A DNA stretch of 64,000 nucleotides from assembly GCF_000499845.2 (NCBI RefSeq), contig NC_023751.2, positions 32,239,065 through 32,303,064 of the forward strand. Reading direction: 5' to 3'. The notes under the pieces were generated by a model that worked only from the letters and a program-made list of their open reading frames with translations, had not been told where the DNA came from and made no database searches. A program made the position numbers and the translations under genes. This document shows, one piece after another, positions 35,400-47,568 of the stretch (position 1 is its first letter; each line of letters starts with the position of its first letter). The stretch is from Phaseolus vulgaris. Lineage: Eukaryota > Streptophyta > Magnoliopsida > Fabales > Fabaceae.

Positions 35400-35900
35400 A
35401 GCGGCTCAGCCTCATCAAAGGAAAATGGAATGAAGAACATCTCGAGGTCCTATGGGCCTACCGATGTACACCACAGCCTACAACTCAGAAAACAAAACAT
35501 AATATAGCCTATTCTACGGTACAGAAGCCATGATACCTGTAAAAATAGGGGAACCTTCCCTACAACGACAAACATTGGATTTGGACTTGAACAAGGAAAG
35601 TTTGTTGGTTGGCCTCGACCTCATCAATGAACTTAGGAGAAGAAACATGCAAATTGAACAAATTGAGGGTGGCATGATGATATAATTTAAAGGTAAAGCC
35701 AAGAAACTTTAAGAAAGGAGATTTAGTGTTGCAAATGCGCAGCGACACCCGGAAGGCAGAAGGTAAATTCTCCATTGGGAAGGACCATTCTGAATTGCCA
35801 ACACAGCAGCAGGAGGTGCTTATCACTTAGAATATTTATCAAGAAAAATTATACCGTGAATGTGGAATGTCACGCATCTCAAATTCTATTATAGCTGATA
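35400..35900 (+). pseudogene. Integrase C-terminal remnant; catalytic core missing
   Basis: Immediately after the RNase H/linker frame ends at 35396, the sequence resumes with a segment of the type EEHLEVLWAYR, then TEAMIPV-like and IGEPS-like residues near 35520-35560, known from the far C-terminal side of Ty3/Gypsy integrases. The HHCC and D,D-35-E regions that should lie between are absent, implying a deletion of roughly a kilobase at about 35395-35400. Confidence 0.65.
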
Positions 35901-36263
35901 AACATTATTAGTGTACTCCTTCCTCACTCGATTAGGAGGGTTTTCGATCGAGAAGGTTTTAACAAGGCAATTTAAACATTCCAGTCTTTTATCTCGTTCT
36001 TTATCTACATAACATTCAGTCTATCGAAGCATAGCATCAATATAGTAATCCTCCTGCTGATTGAATTAAATCTCACTAATTGTGACCAGAAACCAAATAT
36101 ATTGAGAAATTAATCTCAACCTGTGCATTTTTTATCGGTTGAACCGATCAGTATTATTATCGCGTCAAGCGATCAGCACAACAATAGCATTGCATAATGT
36201 GACTAAAACGAACAAGATAAAACACTTCAGGCATTCAAACATAACTTGCTCAAAGTTATCTTC

Positions 36264-36432
36264 TGAAACTCATTATTAACTTGTTTAAGTTATTTATCAT
36301 TTTATCGGTCTGAAACTCATTATTAACTTGTTTAAGTTATTTTACCATTCTATCAGTCTCAAACTCATTATTAACTTGTTCAAAAGTTATCTTATCGTTC
36401 CTTCACTCCAAAACTCATTCTAAAGTTGTTTA
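36264..36432 (+). repeat. Tandem repeat, 48-49-base unit, about 3.5 copies
   Basis: GAAACTCATTATTAACTTGTT(T/C)AA.GTTAT followed by TTATC.TT..TCGGTCT recurs at about 36264, 36312, 36361 and, more degenerate, 36410, in the non-coding spacer between pol and the antisense ORF. Confidence 0.85.
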
Positions 36433-36565
36433 TAAGTATTTTATTACAAAGTGAAGAAATACATAAAAACAAAAATAAAAGAGATATGATCGGTTATACA
36501 CATTCAAAATAAATATGCAAAGGTAAAAATTGTTCATTGTCCACAACCTGGGTCCAAGTTAAAAC

Positions 36566-38346
36566 TTAAGGTTCTATTATCTCATCAATCGACGGTGCAG
36601 TCATCTCGATACGTTGAGGTACACCCTCTTCTATAGCATCATCGGCATTCTCGCCAAGTGGCACGAGCTTGCCATTTACCACGTCTTTGTTTAAGTCATA
36701 ACGAGGATCATCCATCGATGTACCATGATTAAACCCTACCTGCCGAATGCCCTGGTAAAAACTCTTTTCATTTATTCGCAGCATAAACTTATGACATTTC
36801 TCTATCTTGGCAGCGATGGATTTTTCCTTTATCTCAGCATCAACTTTCTCTTTTAAAAGTTTATCTCTCTCGACCTCCATCCTGGTAAGATCTGTCTTCA
36901 AAGCGTTTTGTAGTTCTTTGGCCACTAGTCCATCCTGTCACATCTTTTCTCTACAAGCCTCGACAGACTCCAAGGCCGCCTTCAATAAATTAGTCGACTC
37001 CTCCAACTCGGCTGTCAACTTAGGCACTACTATTGTACTAGTCTTATTAAATTCTTCACCATGTGTCTTGCCAACAATAGTAGCACGACTTTGCAACTCC
37101 ACTAATTCTTCTATCAAGTTTCTGGTAGGTATGGCCGCCAAAACACCTTCATCTTCCGGAAGCAAGTCAAATTGCACAGCTTGTGCCAGTTGCATAGAAG
37201 GACTTAACATTGAAGGCTGCCTGATAAAAGACTACCCGACCTCAACACTAGCTTGGACCTTAAGCAGACGACCCCTCTTTCGACTAACAACCAACAGAAT
37301 CGGAGCATTGATCGTAATTGCTTCAACTGGAGCAATCACTTTATACTTCCTGGCCACCTCTAAACTTCCAAGTTTTTGTGTGGCCACTTATCGCTTGAGA
37401 CTGCTCATGAAATTACTCAAAGTCGAATCCATCCATAAGATGATAGTTGCAAGGTACATACAAAATTAAACCACATCAACATAACAAATACATAGTCAGA
37501 TGCAAGAAACCTACGTACCATTGAAATTTGTCCACTTCTTGGACAACCCATGTAAAGCTATCAGCTCTCGGGTGGGCAGTTTATAGGGAAGTTAATCAAA
37601 TACTACGAAAATCGATTTATCCAGCGGTGATGATTGACCACAACCAATTACCAAGCTGGGTCGGATTCTCTTTCCAGTGAAAAGGGAATTTTATTTGTCC
37701 CTCCACATTATGAAAAAGGTCTCAGCCATCCGACTCCACAAAAATTTTGAAATATTTTTTTTTAAGTTTTTGTATGATGTTGTAAAAGCAGCAAACCAAA
37801 CATTCCTCGGTCGACTAGACAAGGATAACCAACTCACAGGGATACTCAGCGGGTGTTGTAGTAATATAAAAAAGCTTGAGGTGTGGTCAGAAGTTTAAAA
37901 AGATCACAGAGCACTCGGAACGCCAGAAGGGCCACCCATGAGTTTGGGTGTAATTGAGTAAGTGCCACATTGAGGATCTGAAGGACCTCCATGGTAAAAT
38001 TATCAAAAGATAAAGTTATGTGCAAGTCAACGGAGAAAGTACTATACACGAAAAAAAAAATCTTGTGGTGTGTTTTCCCGACCGTGGCATATTCAATCGG
38101 TAAGACCACAAATATCGTTCATTATTGCATCGGACGGACAATCGAGCCTTACAAATGAATTTTTAGACAAAAACTGGTCTAAACTATCATAATCCCTCAA
38201 CCTAGTGAGATTTTTTAAAACTGATGGATCAACCCAACCAACAACTAACTTGACCCACTACTCTCTCTCGCACTACCAGACACAGTCTGAGTCACAGAAG
38301 ATTTGATATTCATAACATTATTAGAATAATCTACAGAAGAAGACAT
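36566..38346 (-). pseudogene. Antisense extra ORF of the retrotransposon (PF04195-like), broken
   Basis: On the strand opposite to gag-pol, a coding stretch starts with an ATG at 38344-38346 (MSSSVDYSNN, Ser-rich). It contains a segment near 37900-38090 reading YSTFSVDLHITLSFDNFTME, then VLQILNVALTQLHPNSWV, then LLAFRVLCDLF. I recognise this as the 'putative gypsy type transposon' domain (Pfam PF04195). It ends with two long Glu/Lys-rich, coiled-coil-like frames (36938-37210 and 36566-36925, stop at 36566-36568). Several stops and shifts interrupt it. Extra antisense ORFs in this position are known for Tat-lineage elements; their function is not established. The upper parts may have contained introns. 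Confidence 0.65.
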
Positions 38347-38700
38347 TACTGACCTGAAAACTTGACAACTTAAGAGCAATAGGGAAAGCGTAAAACCCTA
38401 CAACGTTCTAATGAGGCCCTATTTATAGCAAGGCAAGTAAGAGAGAGAATATTCCATCATTCGTTCAGAATCGTTAAATCTAATATCATCCAATGATCAG
38501 CACCACTCGGCATACGAAACGACACAAAATCTCCACCATCGAATACACCTGATGAAACAGTGCATCTCGAAACGGTGGCTCTATCAAGCATCACATCTCT
38601 GTCACGCATTTAATGCTACCAGCAATCACATATAACCTAGAGAACTCCAACAATTCTATTTGTCTCTTCAGAGATGAATCTCTTTGAATCTAGGGGCAAG

Positions 38701-39124
38701 TGTACCGGTCAGGACCGGACAACCAACCACCCGAGTCAAATAACATTTACAATGTAATAAATAGCAGTTACAAATAATGTTGAATGGATCAAATCCACAT
38801 TCTGAAATATCCCACTGTAACAATAAAAACTTATCAAACCGAAAGATACACTCTCCTGATATAAGGGAACCACTACGCATGTTAGTTGTCAACTAAATAT
38901 CCAACCCGAGTCAACATTATAAATAGAACTCTTGGTGAAAGAGTAAGGTACGTTTTTCATATTCTACCAGAACATACATAAATCCTAACACTTGATAGTA
39001 CAATTACAGGTACCCCGACCGACAAAACACCAACAACAAAGGAAGGAAGCCTGAAGATACTCAAAGATCACTGACACGTCAGAAATCTGTCAAAGGGCTA
39101 TGTAGGACCCTCATTCCCAGTACA
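38701..39124 (+). repeat. 3' LTR
   Basis: It starts TGTACCGG right after a purine-rich tract (GGGGCAAG, 38693-38700) that could be the polypurine tract, and ends near CCCAGTACA. Relative to the 5' LTR it lacks a short stretch around 38890 and has a 15-base difference near 38788. Weak similarity continues to 39130, where the candidate target duplication begins. Confidence 0.85.
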
Positions 39125-39130
39125 GGTACG

Positions 39131-39746
39131 GTTGTAATGAGGGCAATGAAGACAACAATGTCTAGGGCTACATGCTACATTGTAACTAAACAACAATGTC
39201 TTGATTGAGATAATGAGCAACTTGTACACCATCATATATAAATGTGTTTTACATTTGGGTTTCAATAGTGCTAATACATAATTAGAGGAAACATAGAAAC
39301 AAGTCTTTATTTCTCTCTATACAATCTGTACCCCACGTGAACTTGCCAACTTTCAACTCCAACCAAACTTAACTCTACCCCCATATTAACATTTTTCAGA
39401 AAGGAAAAAAAAAATGCTCCATGACAAGACACCAAAATGCAAAAATGAGCAAAATCTGGAGAGAAACAAACCCCTTCTTTGCTCAACTCTTCAGCCTTTG
39501 CTCCCACCACCTTCACCTTGTGTACATTACATAATCAGATCAGCTACCTGTGCAGCAAATCAATCAAAATGCTCCAAGCTTCTAAAACTTGCTGGCAAAA
39601 TACTTGGGAAAATAACTATGGTACAAAATCTACATCCTTCTGTTATCCTTCCTAAATATATGCAGCACCAGAGACATATTTGCAAATGTTAACATTTAAC
39701 AACAACCGATTTGGACTGAGCAACTCAGCATCTAATATAAATTACG
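39131..39746. other. Flank between the retrotransposon and the MEI2-like gene
   Basis: After the candidate target duplication comes ordinary single-copy-looking DNA. The part from about 39300 is probably 3' untranslated region of the minus-strand MEI2-like gene. Confidence 0.45.
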
Positions 39747-42700
39747 TCATTTTGCATCCAAGCTTGCAGAAGGACCTACGTTCGGAGGGCTCCCTGCAAA
39801 ATCACTTGAATATAACTCACTTGACTTCAGTGCCTGAATGTTTAGATTGTTGGGGATGGAGGGAAGATGCTCTTGTACAATCTACAAGAAATTAGGAACA
39901 AAGTTGCAGCAGTTAGGCTATTTTCTGAAGCAGAAAAGAGAGAACAAAAGATTAATTAATAATGACCTCAGACATAATCCAAAGGATTAAAGATAATATT
40001 TTTTTTATTTCCTTTTATCTTCTATTATTAAGAAACCTGATTAATCTTCTTGTTTTTAAAATTATTTTGTAATTCTCTTGTGTCCTAACGTCCTTTTTGG
40101 TATTTCTGAAGTGAATGATAAATAAATGCAGCAGTCAATGTTTTTCCAATTTACCAGATCACCGGCTTCAGAGCCCTCTGAGTGGAAAAGAATAGGGCGA
40201 CATCGCTTATCTTCATTCATCAAACTTGAATTTTGAAAGTGGCTCACAAGGGCAGACTTTCCTTGAATTCGAGCATATGCTAAAGAAGCAACTTTTTCAC
40301 TATTAAATTTCTCCCATTTCTTCCCGTTGAATGTCTGTAAAATCAACCGTGTTGCCAACAATACCACATTTAACAAAGGGGAATCGAATAACTCTTTCTT
40401 AATTAAATAAATGCCAAGATATCGTTAACAGCTAAATTAATTTTAACAAAATAAAGAAAATAACAGAAACCGTGATAATATTTGTAGAAACTTTTCACCA
40501 AGTAAAATAATAGAAACATTAAAAAAATTGAGCAAAAAGATATTCCCATAAGAACCTCGTAGAATGGAATAATAAGAGAGGGTGACAGCATATTGATAAA
40601 TGCATAGCCCACGTTGCATTTATTCTGCAGTTAGAAGAAGAAAAAATAATCAGCCTCACAAGTTTGAAAAAAAGTTATGGAGCAAACAACTTATAGGAAT
40701 AATGAACAACTCCTGGAAGAGCAAATTATTTACCTTGAAGTCAATTGGCAGATAGAGAAAATCATAAGTACCCCTGTGATTTTCATCAATGGCAGCTAAT
40801 AACATTTTTGAGGTGTATCTGCAGGTAATGAACAATTAATGTCATCTTAGCATCCAATGAAAAAATATGGTCAATAAAGACTTCAGAGTTAATCATACTT
40901 GTTTGGGATATTCTTTATCATTAATGTAGTCCTTGTATCTTCACCACTTCTAATTTTATCCAAGTCAAGCTGAAATTGCTTCTTGCTATCACCCTGGCTC
41001 ACATTGTTCTCTATCCATCTACTCCGAGCACGCTCAGCCAAACCCTCCAAAGTGGTAGGTAAAAGTCCTGGATAAGGACCATTTCCCAAGTACACAGGGC
41101 TAAGCCTCGGAGATCTCATTCTGAAGTTTGATGAACCATTATCAGATATATTTCTTGGGATAGTGTTGCTAGGATTAACAGATCCACCCACATTAACCAT
41201 GTAATTTCCATCGGTGTGCCCTAGACTCATGCCTCCATAACCAACATTATTCATGAATGAAGTTTCAGATGACTCGGGATGGAAACCAAAGTGCCTCTCA
41301 AAAGGCAAACCTGATGGGGCAGAGCCAACGTGATGATTGTGATGATGCTGGGATGAACCAACAAAAGAGCTATTCTGACTAGAAAATGGGAAGGCATGGC
41401 TCTTTCCACTCGATGCAAATAGATGCCCCACAGATGATCTTGGCCAAGCTGAAGGTTTGGTATGCTCCGAGTAGAGGGTTGGGCTTCCCCATAGAAACTG
41501 TGGCCCTGACAAAGTTTCCACTGAGGATCCATTTGATGTTGATGGACCAAATGAGGACAATGCTCCACGATACTGGCTGAATTTTGGCTCTGGAAGTGAA
41601 TGTGATTGAAAACTAGCTCCTTGTGAAGAATTCAAACCGGTAAATATGTGCTCTCCTTGACTGCTCCTTCCCAAGTCATTGCCAATAGCAGCTGCCTTCA
41701 CAGTGTTAGATATCTGTGGTTGCAAAATTGAAGCTAAACCAGGTAAATGATTGCCTGTTGTTGGACTCAGGATTCTAGAACCAGGAGAATGACTGATATT
41801 TTGCATTGAATTCTGCTCAACAGGGCTATTGAACTGTAACCAATTACCTGTTATGAAAAAATTATTAACTTAACACAGTTAGAGAGGACATATACAAGGG
41901 GAGCATGGTAATGTAGTGAGTAACAAAATGCTATGCTGCTTAAAGATGCTAATAACACAAGAAATATGTGGATATGTAGCATCTCAAAGAACCAACCTGG
42001 AGGAGAGTTAGCTACAGGTGAACCCACTTGATATCGGAAACTCCGAGATTCATCTTGGTCAAGCTCTTGGTTCAATTGGAGCATCAAACTAAAAGTTGCA
42101 AGGAATATGTTTAGTGTATGATGCCAGAAAGCAAGGGCGGCAGATATGGAAGTTATGTATGCACAGCTATCAATGGTAATTTTCCCACCCGCAACATAAT
42201 GGGAATGAGAATCTCAGCTCTTATAAAAAAAACCTTTATCTTTTGGTTGATTTGGTGAAACTCATTTTATAGATGCCTACTACCAGTCAATAATAACAAA
42301 TTTCAAAACAGTCTTGCCAGTATTTAAGCTGCCATACTTGGTAGCAAAGAGATATAGGCCAACCATATCATCTGTGCAACTATATTCAACAGTTATCTCA
42401 ATGGTTGTCTTATATTTACACCATGCACAAAAATCATCCAGCAAGACATGATTATCATAAAGATAAAGAGAAAACAAAACAAAGACAACAAGAACAATAT
42501 TAATGTACGCACTTTCTTCTAGCTCCTCCAGGCCGACTAGGTTCAAGCTTTATGCGTTTACCAGCTATGTCACTCCTGTTCAATGATTTAAGAGCTGCTT
42601 CTGCAGCTCTGACATCATAAAATTCAATAAACTTGTGATGCCTCTTGTGAGGAGTTTCCCTTATCTGCAGAAACATTGATAAGTAATCTTAAGTCTAAAA

Positions 42701-44174
42701 AATACAACAGATGCACACACGTCACAGGGATTCAAAGCAAGAAAAGGTAAAATAATCACCTCTTTGACCTCTCCATAAGCCCCAAATATTTGGCGGAGGT
42801 CTTCATTTGACACGGATGGATCCAGATTGAAAACTACCAATGTTCCTTGGTTTATATCCTTGTCTGATGGATTATCCTGGGAGGTGAAAGAAAAGAAAGC
42901 CAAGAGATTATAATGTCTAGGCATTCAATTAAGGAAACCAATAAACCAAAGCAACTATGAAAGGTGAAAATAACCTTTGGTATTGAGAAGTGAATATCTA
43001 GTTTCCTGCGCCGCAGAGGTTTGTTTTGTAATGCTCGCATAGCTGTTCGAGCGGCACGGATGTCATAATAGGATATCATTACAAAACCCCGATGTTTGCA
43101 TGCAGTATATAGGGTTCTGATATCCCCATAAAGCTGAATAAAAATTGAAACGCAATTAATCATTTGTCTTGTTACAAATGGATTTCTTCTAAACAAACAT
43201 CTGCAGATTATCCAGGCTATAGTGAAGAATTATGAGCACCTTAAGTTGTAATTATATTCAGGGAGCATATGTAGAATACTAAAATATCAAAGCAAAAAGT
43301 TTACACTGGCTTTCTAGTTTGCATTACCTCAAAAAGAGCTCTCAGCTCCGAGTCCTCCACATTACTGTTAATATTACGAACAAATAATGTTCGAGAAGGA
43401 TGCTCTCCATATGGATGTTCTCCAGCAACAGTTCCCACACCATTAGGAAAAGAATAATGAGGCAATCCATTACCAACACTACCATCAGCAAAGCTTAACT
43501 TAGAAATACCCCCAGAGAGACTTTCCTGTGGATCAGTTTCGAGTTCCATACCTCCACCACTACCAAACAGATCATACTCTTCCAAGTCCTCAAGGGATCC
43601 AGGCAAACCACTAAGGTCGAAATCATCCATTATACCAGCTAAAAGCTCCTCCTCATCATCAGGAAGCACGGGTCCAATAGCATGAGTATCACCGTCTTCA
43701 AGTGAACCATCTCCCTCGGCATCTTGATGGAGCTTCTTAAATTCAGATGAGATGTCATCAACAGATTGATAACCATTTTCAGTTTCATTCAAGTTCACTG
43801 TAGATGAATAAAGCCAAATCAAGATTTAAGTACAAATGGAGTAAAAATGGAGCATACAAATGAAACAACAGTTGGGAAAAAATAATCATACATTTTTCAT
43901 GCGGAAGTACAGGTAATGAGCTAGAAAAGAGGCTAGCATCAGATGAAGCATGGTAGGAATCAGATCCAGACAAAGCATCCCACGCACCATTCCCCAATTT
44001 TCCAGGTATTTTTATAGCTGGAATCTTGGAAGGGCCTATTGGTGATAAAAGGGTTATAGTTAATTCAAATTTCAATATAGTAACAAGTCAGTGAAGAAAA
44101 AGTAAAAATTTAAGAGAATTACCAAAAGAAGAAGGATCAAAAGCCTGCCTCATTGCATCACCCTTCTGCCTCAT
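39747..44174 (-). CDS. MEI2-like RNA-binding protein (AML2/AML5 type), 12 coding exons, about 860 aa
   Basis: Exons in transcript order: 44174-44123, 44035-43892, 43797-43328, 43133-42975, 42876-42760, 42664-42513, 42088-41997, 41847-40899, 40818-40734, 40624-40556, 40334-40155, 39881-39747. All are GT-AG, phases close, and the total is 2604 nt. The acidic N-terminal region (DALSGSDSYHASSDASLFSSSLPVLPHEKL) is followed by RRM1 (LFVRNI / RGFVMISY), RRM2 (LVVFNL / HKFIEFYD), a Ser/Gly/Asn-rich linker, and the family-defining C-terminal RRM3 (RTTLMIKNIPNKYTSKMLL / NVGYAFINM). MEI2-like proteins bind RNA in the nucleus and promote meiosis and vegetative growth in plants; the name rests on RRM3 and on close resemblance to Arabidopsis AML5 as remembered. 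The start may be the first ATG (867 aa) or the second at 44153 (860 aa); a splice acceptor may fall between them. Confidence 0.93.
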
Positions 44175-45506
44175 TTACAAAGACAGCAATAAATTGAGTT
44201 ATTATCATTTTATAATAGGCAAATAAATTATTTAAAATATATACCAGCAATCGTAGAACTTAGAGAATGCAAATTACACAGGAATTAAGAACAATTTTGA
44301 AAAATGTACAACTTCAACATGTAGAAGATTTGGATGTCCACTAGATTTGGAAAAAACAAAAGGCAAGGTTTTGGTTAAACTTGAAACCTCTAATGCACCA
44401 ATACTTTAATTTGTGTCTAATTCGTATCCATATCAGATACTCTAGGATACTTTAATTTGTGTCAGACTATAACTTGTAATTTTTTATTTTGACAATGCCT
44501 AAGAATGTAATTTTAATTTGGACCCGCACAATTGCAATTATACATTTATAATGTTTTAAGAAATTTTATACATTTTTAAACATGTATCTGTCATGTCTTG
44601 TATACTGTTATTTTCAAAATAAGAGTATCATCATATCCGATAGTATCCATGCATCATAGCTTGAAACCCATGACAAGATTTCAAAGAGAAAAAAACATTA
44701 AAGCATCCGATGCAGGAGACAGTAAAAGTGTCCCTGTTGCAAGTGCAGACAAATAAGTTAGTATCAAACAATAACACAAGTTACCGACAGAGCAAACCCA
44801 TGTGCAAAAGCCAGTTCTTTCCAAGGGTTACACTCTTTTCAACAGATTCTATTCATTACCAGAGAAACATCACAATCGACTTCAAGCATGTCCAGACAAA
44901 AAGGAAACTTGTTATGGGACTCCATGAATATAAGGTACCAAGATAAAGATTAAGCTCCCCAGATATTCCCCAACCATAATCGGTAAAAAGAGACAAACTA
45001 AAAAAGAAAGACACCAACTTTCCCACAAATTCTCAGCATCCAAAGCAGAAGCAGCTTCAAGTTAATCCATCCAACGAAGAGCCAAGAAAGTGACTGTCAC
45101 AAAGAGACCAAATTGAAAACCCCCTTTTAGTCCGAAGACCGTGATAACAACCCAAAGCAGAACGAAAAGAGCATAAAATACTAATGGTTACGATCGACCA
45201 AAGAAAGTTATCAACTTCTCATCATAGTTACAAAAACCAACCCCCGTTTCTCATGACCGATTGCCACAACCACCCTTCAACCCAAGACCACAAATTTGAA
45301 AGCACTTCAAGGTTTCAGCAACATCGCACTACAGAGAAATCATAACCGAAACCCCACAATCCCCATAACCGCCGCACTCAAAGCAAATTTCCACTCGAAA
45401 ACTGGGGTCATCAATTCGATCAACCCCAGAAGGAAAAAGTTAAAGAATCAAATTTTAACATTAGAATATCCATAAACAGTGAATCAAGAGAAAACCCACA
45501 AAATAC

Positions 45507-45800
45507 CTGAAAAGGGGCCAGAAAACCCTAGAGCTTGAAGGGAAGGAGAGAAAAGGGAGGGGCTTCAGGGACAGCAATTCGGTCCTTCGGCACCTAAAAC
45601 CAAATGGGTACGCAACAAATTGAAGAGAAACGTGTTGCAATCAAACGAGTGAAGAAAACAAGAGTGTGTATGTGTGTGCAATGTCTGTGATGGATACAGA
45701 ATGGGGAATCTTTAGAGAGAAGGAGAGAAGGGTGCAGAGCAAGAGCGTGGTGATGATTGGCCCAGACCCCAGAGAGTGAAAAGGAGCAGAAAATGATTGA
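45507..45800 (-). other. Probable 5' untranslated exon of the MEI2-like gene
   Basis: The strand has a good donor (TTTTCAG|GTATTTTGTG at 45507/45506) preceded by a pyrimidine- and purine-rich leader, with no coding potential. The implied 5'UTR intron spans about 1.3 kb to just before the coding start. The transcription start is not visible; the right edge is a guess. The intron contains an AT-rich repeat with GTATCC.TATC.GATACTCTAGGATAC near 44424-44452. Confidence 0.5.
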
Positions 45801-47568
45801 GACAAAGAAGAGAGAGAAAATTGGCTTCAATGGTTTGGAACTTTGAGAAGGTGGAGGATTCAACTGTATTTAAAGGTCATTTGGTGTCCATAAAACAATG
45901 TCTTTTTTTTTTCTTTGCATTTATTAAACTAAAAACTTGCCTAAAACAAATGTTTAATAATTTATCAGAAGAGGATAATGATAGCTACAAGGTAGTTTAA
46001 TGTAGCAATGAACCATTGAACCCTACTTTCAACTAATTTCACTTGTCCAAAAGATAAGAACCCTGTTAAGTACATCTTAATTTAATTTATTTTTCAAAAA
46101 AAAATATCCATTTTCTCTGATGCATGCACATAAGAATAAGTTAAATCATATTAAATTCATTTTATTAAATAACTTTAAATCCTTAGAAGCCAATATTAAA
46201 TATTTTTTTTATTTTATGATGACTGTTTTTAGTTTCTTAACATATTCGCCTTAGTCAAAAATAAATACACTTTATGATAAATTAATCCAAGCATGTCTGT
46301 GAAATTATTTCTGCATGATTTCAGGTTCAGTTCTGTAGCACAAGTATTTTATAGGCATTTGACCATACTTCAATGCATTGAAAAACCACTATTAATAAAA
46401 TAATTATGAGTAATTTGATTTATAAATTGTGTGTTAAAGGTGAATTTTCCACATCAATAATGATTTGAATGTTGACTACCAAGGAAAAAGGTTGTCTCTG
46501 AAGTTTAAGTTATTTAAAACAGTTATTCTAAAAAAGTTTAATATCAAATATGTTATGAAATTGATTGAATTTTAGAAATAAAAATCATTTAATAAACCTA
46601 TCATCCCGTTGAGAGCTTGATTGATGGAAGAGAAAAAAAATTCTTTTTTTTTTCAATCAACTAATTGATTATTCGAATGTTCCTTTCAACAGAAGACATT
46701 TTGAGCCTATTGAAATTGGTTTTGTTCCACCATTTAAGGTCTTCTAACATCGAAGTACAAAAACATCTTCAAATAAGATAAAATAAAAATTAGCACCAAA
46801 ATAGGAGTTAAATGAAATGAAATAAAAAAAAGTTAGGTTCTAGATGAGAAGTTAAATACAGTTTTTAAAATGTTTTGGGAATTTTTTTCAATGAGTTCTT
46901 AATTAAACGTTTTAAGAAGAATTTTTAATGATATGAAAATAGTTCATAATTTTTTTAAAACATATATGTATATGAACAATAGACTTAGTAGTGTAACATT
47001 TTGTATTTTATACCATTTCATTTCAATTCGATTACTTATATAGTTTTCATTTACAGGTTTTTTAATTAAACTAATTTAAAGCATTCTTATATCGTTATTT
47101 TTAGCTCACTAAAGTACAAAAGTTCTTTTTTTATTATTTTTGTATATCCTTTGGATAAAAAATAGTATTCTTTTAATAATTAAGTTTCGTGATTTGAGTA
47201 CACAACATGATTTTTATTATAAACAAAAATTGTTTAAGAATATTATAAGAAAATTCTTATAAAGAGAATATAAATTATTTTAACACTTATTTTTCAAGAG
47301 AATAACTTTATACGATTAAATATTTATAAATAATGTTGATTTCTCCCAAAATGGTTTAGTAAATGATTTATTATTTTAGCACTTTAAAGTTTTTCAATCT
47401 TTTGCATATAGCATGTTCAAACAAATTTTTATAACATTTGTATTTTCCTAACAATTATAGGAAATGTCAAAATGAACAAGATAAATGTATTTATATAAAT
47501 GGAAGGAATTTTATCTAAAAGAAAAATTGATTGATCAAATTTTATAATCTTTATGATTTAGACTGAAA
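45801..47568. other. AT-rich spacer upstream of the MEI2-like gene
   Basis: The first several hundred bases are presumably promoter of the minus-strand MEI2-like gene. The rest is AT-rich DNA without recognised genes or ordered repeats. Confidence 0.5.

Larger units (their letters stand above)
30406..39130 (+). mobile_element. Ty3/Gypsy (Tat-like) LTR retrotransposon, degenerate
   Basis: It has two LTRs of about 420-460 bases, broken gag, protease, reverse transcriptase and RNase H in sense, a short integrase C-terminal remnant, and an antisense extra ORF before the 3' LTR. The order RT-RNase H-integrase places it in Ty3/Gypsy. The VDQGS protease motif, the gag zinc-finger-like segment and the antisense ORF suggest the Tat lineage. 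GTTGT precedes the 5' LTR (30401-30405) and recurs at 39131-39135, a candidate five-base target duplication. LTRs differ by many substitutions and indels, so the insertion is old. No normal primer-binding site follows the 5' LTR; gag starts about 40 bases after it, so the leader is deleted. Confidence 0.88.

Noticed and set aside
45594..45863. 89-codon minus-strand frame in the MEI2-like leader
   Set aside because: It has no ATG at its start and lies across the presumed transcription start; composition is that of a CT-rich leader.
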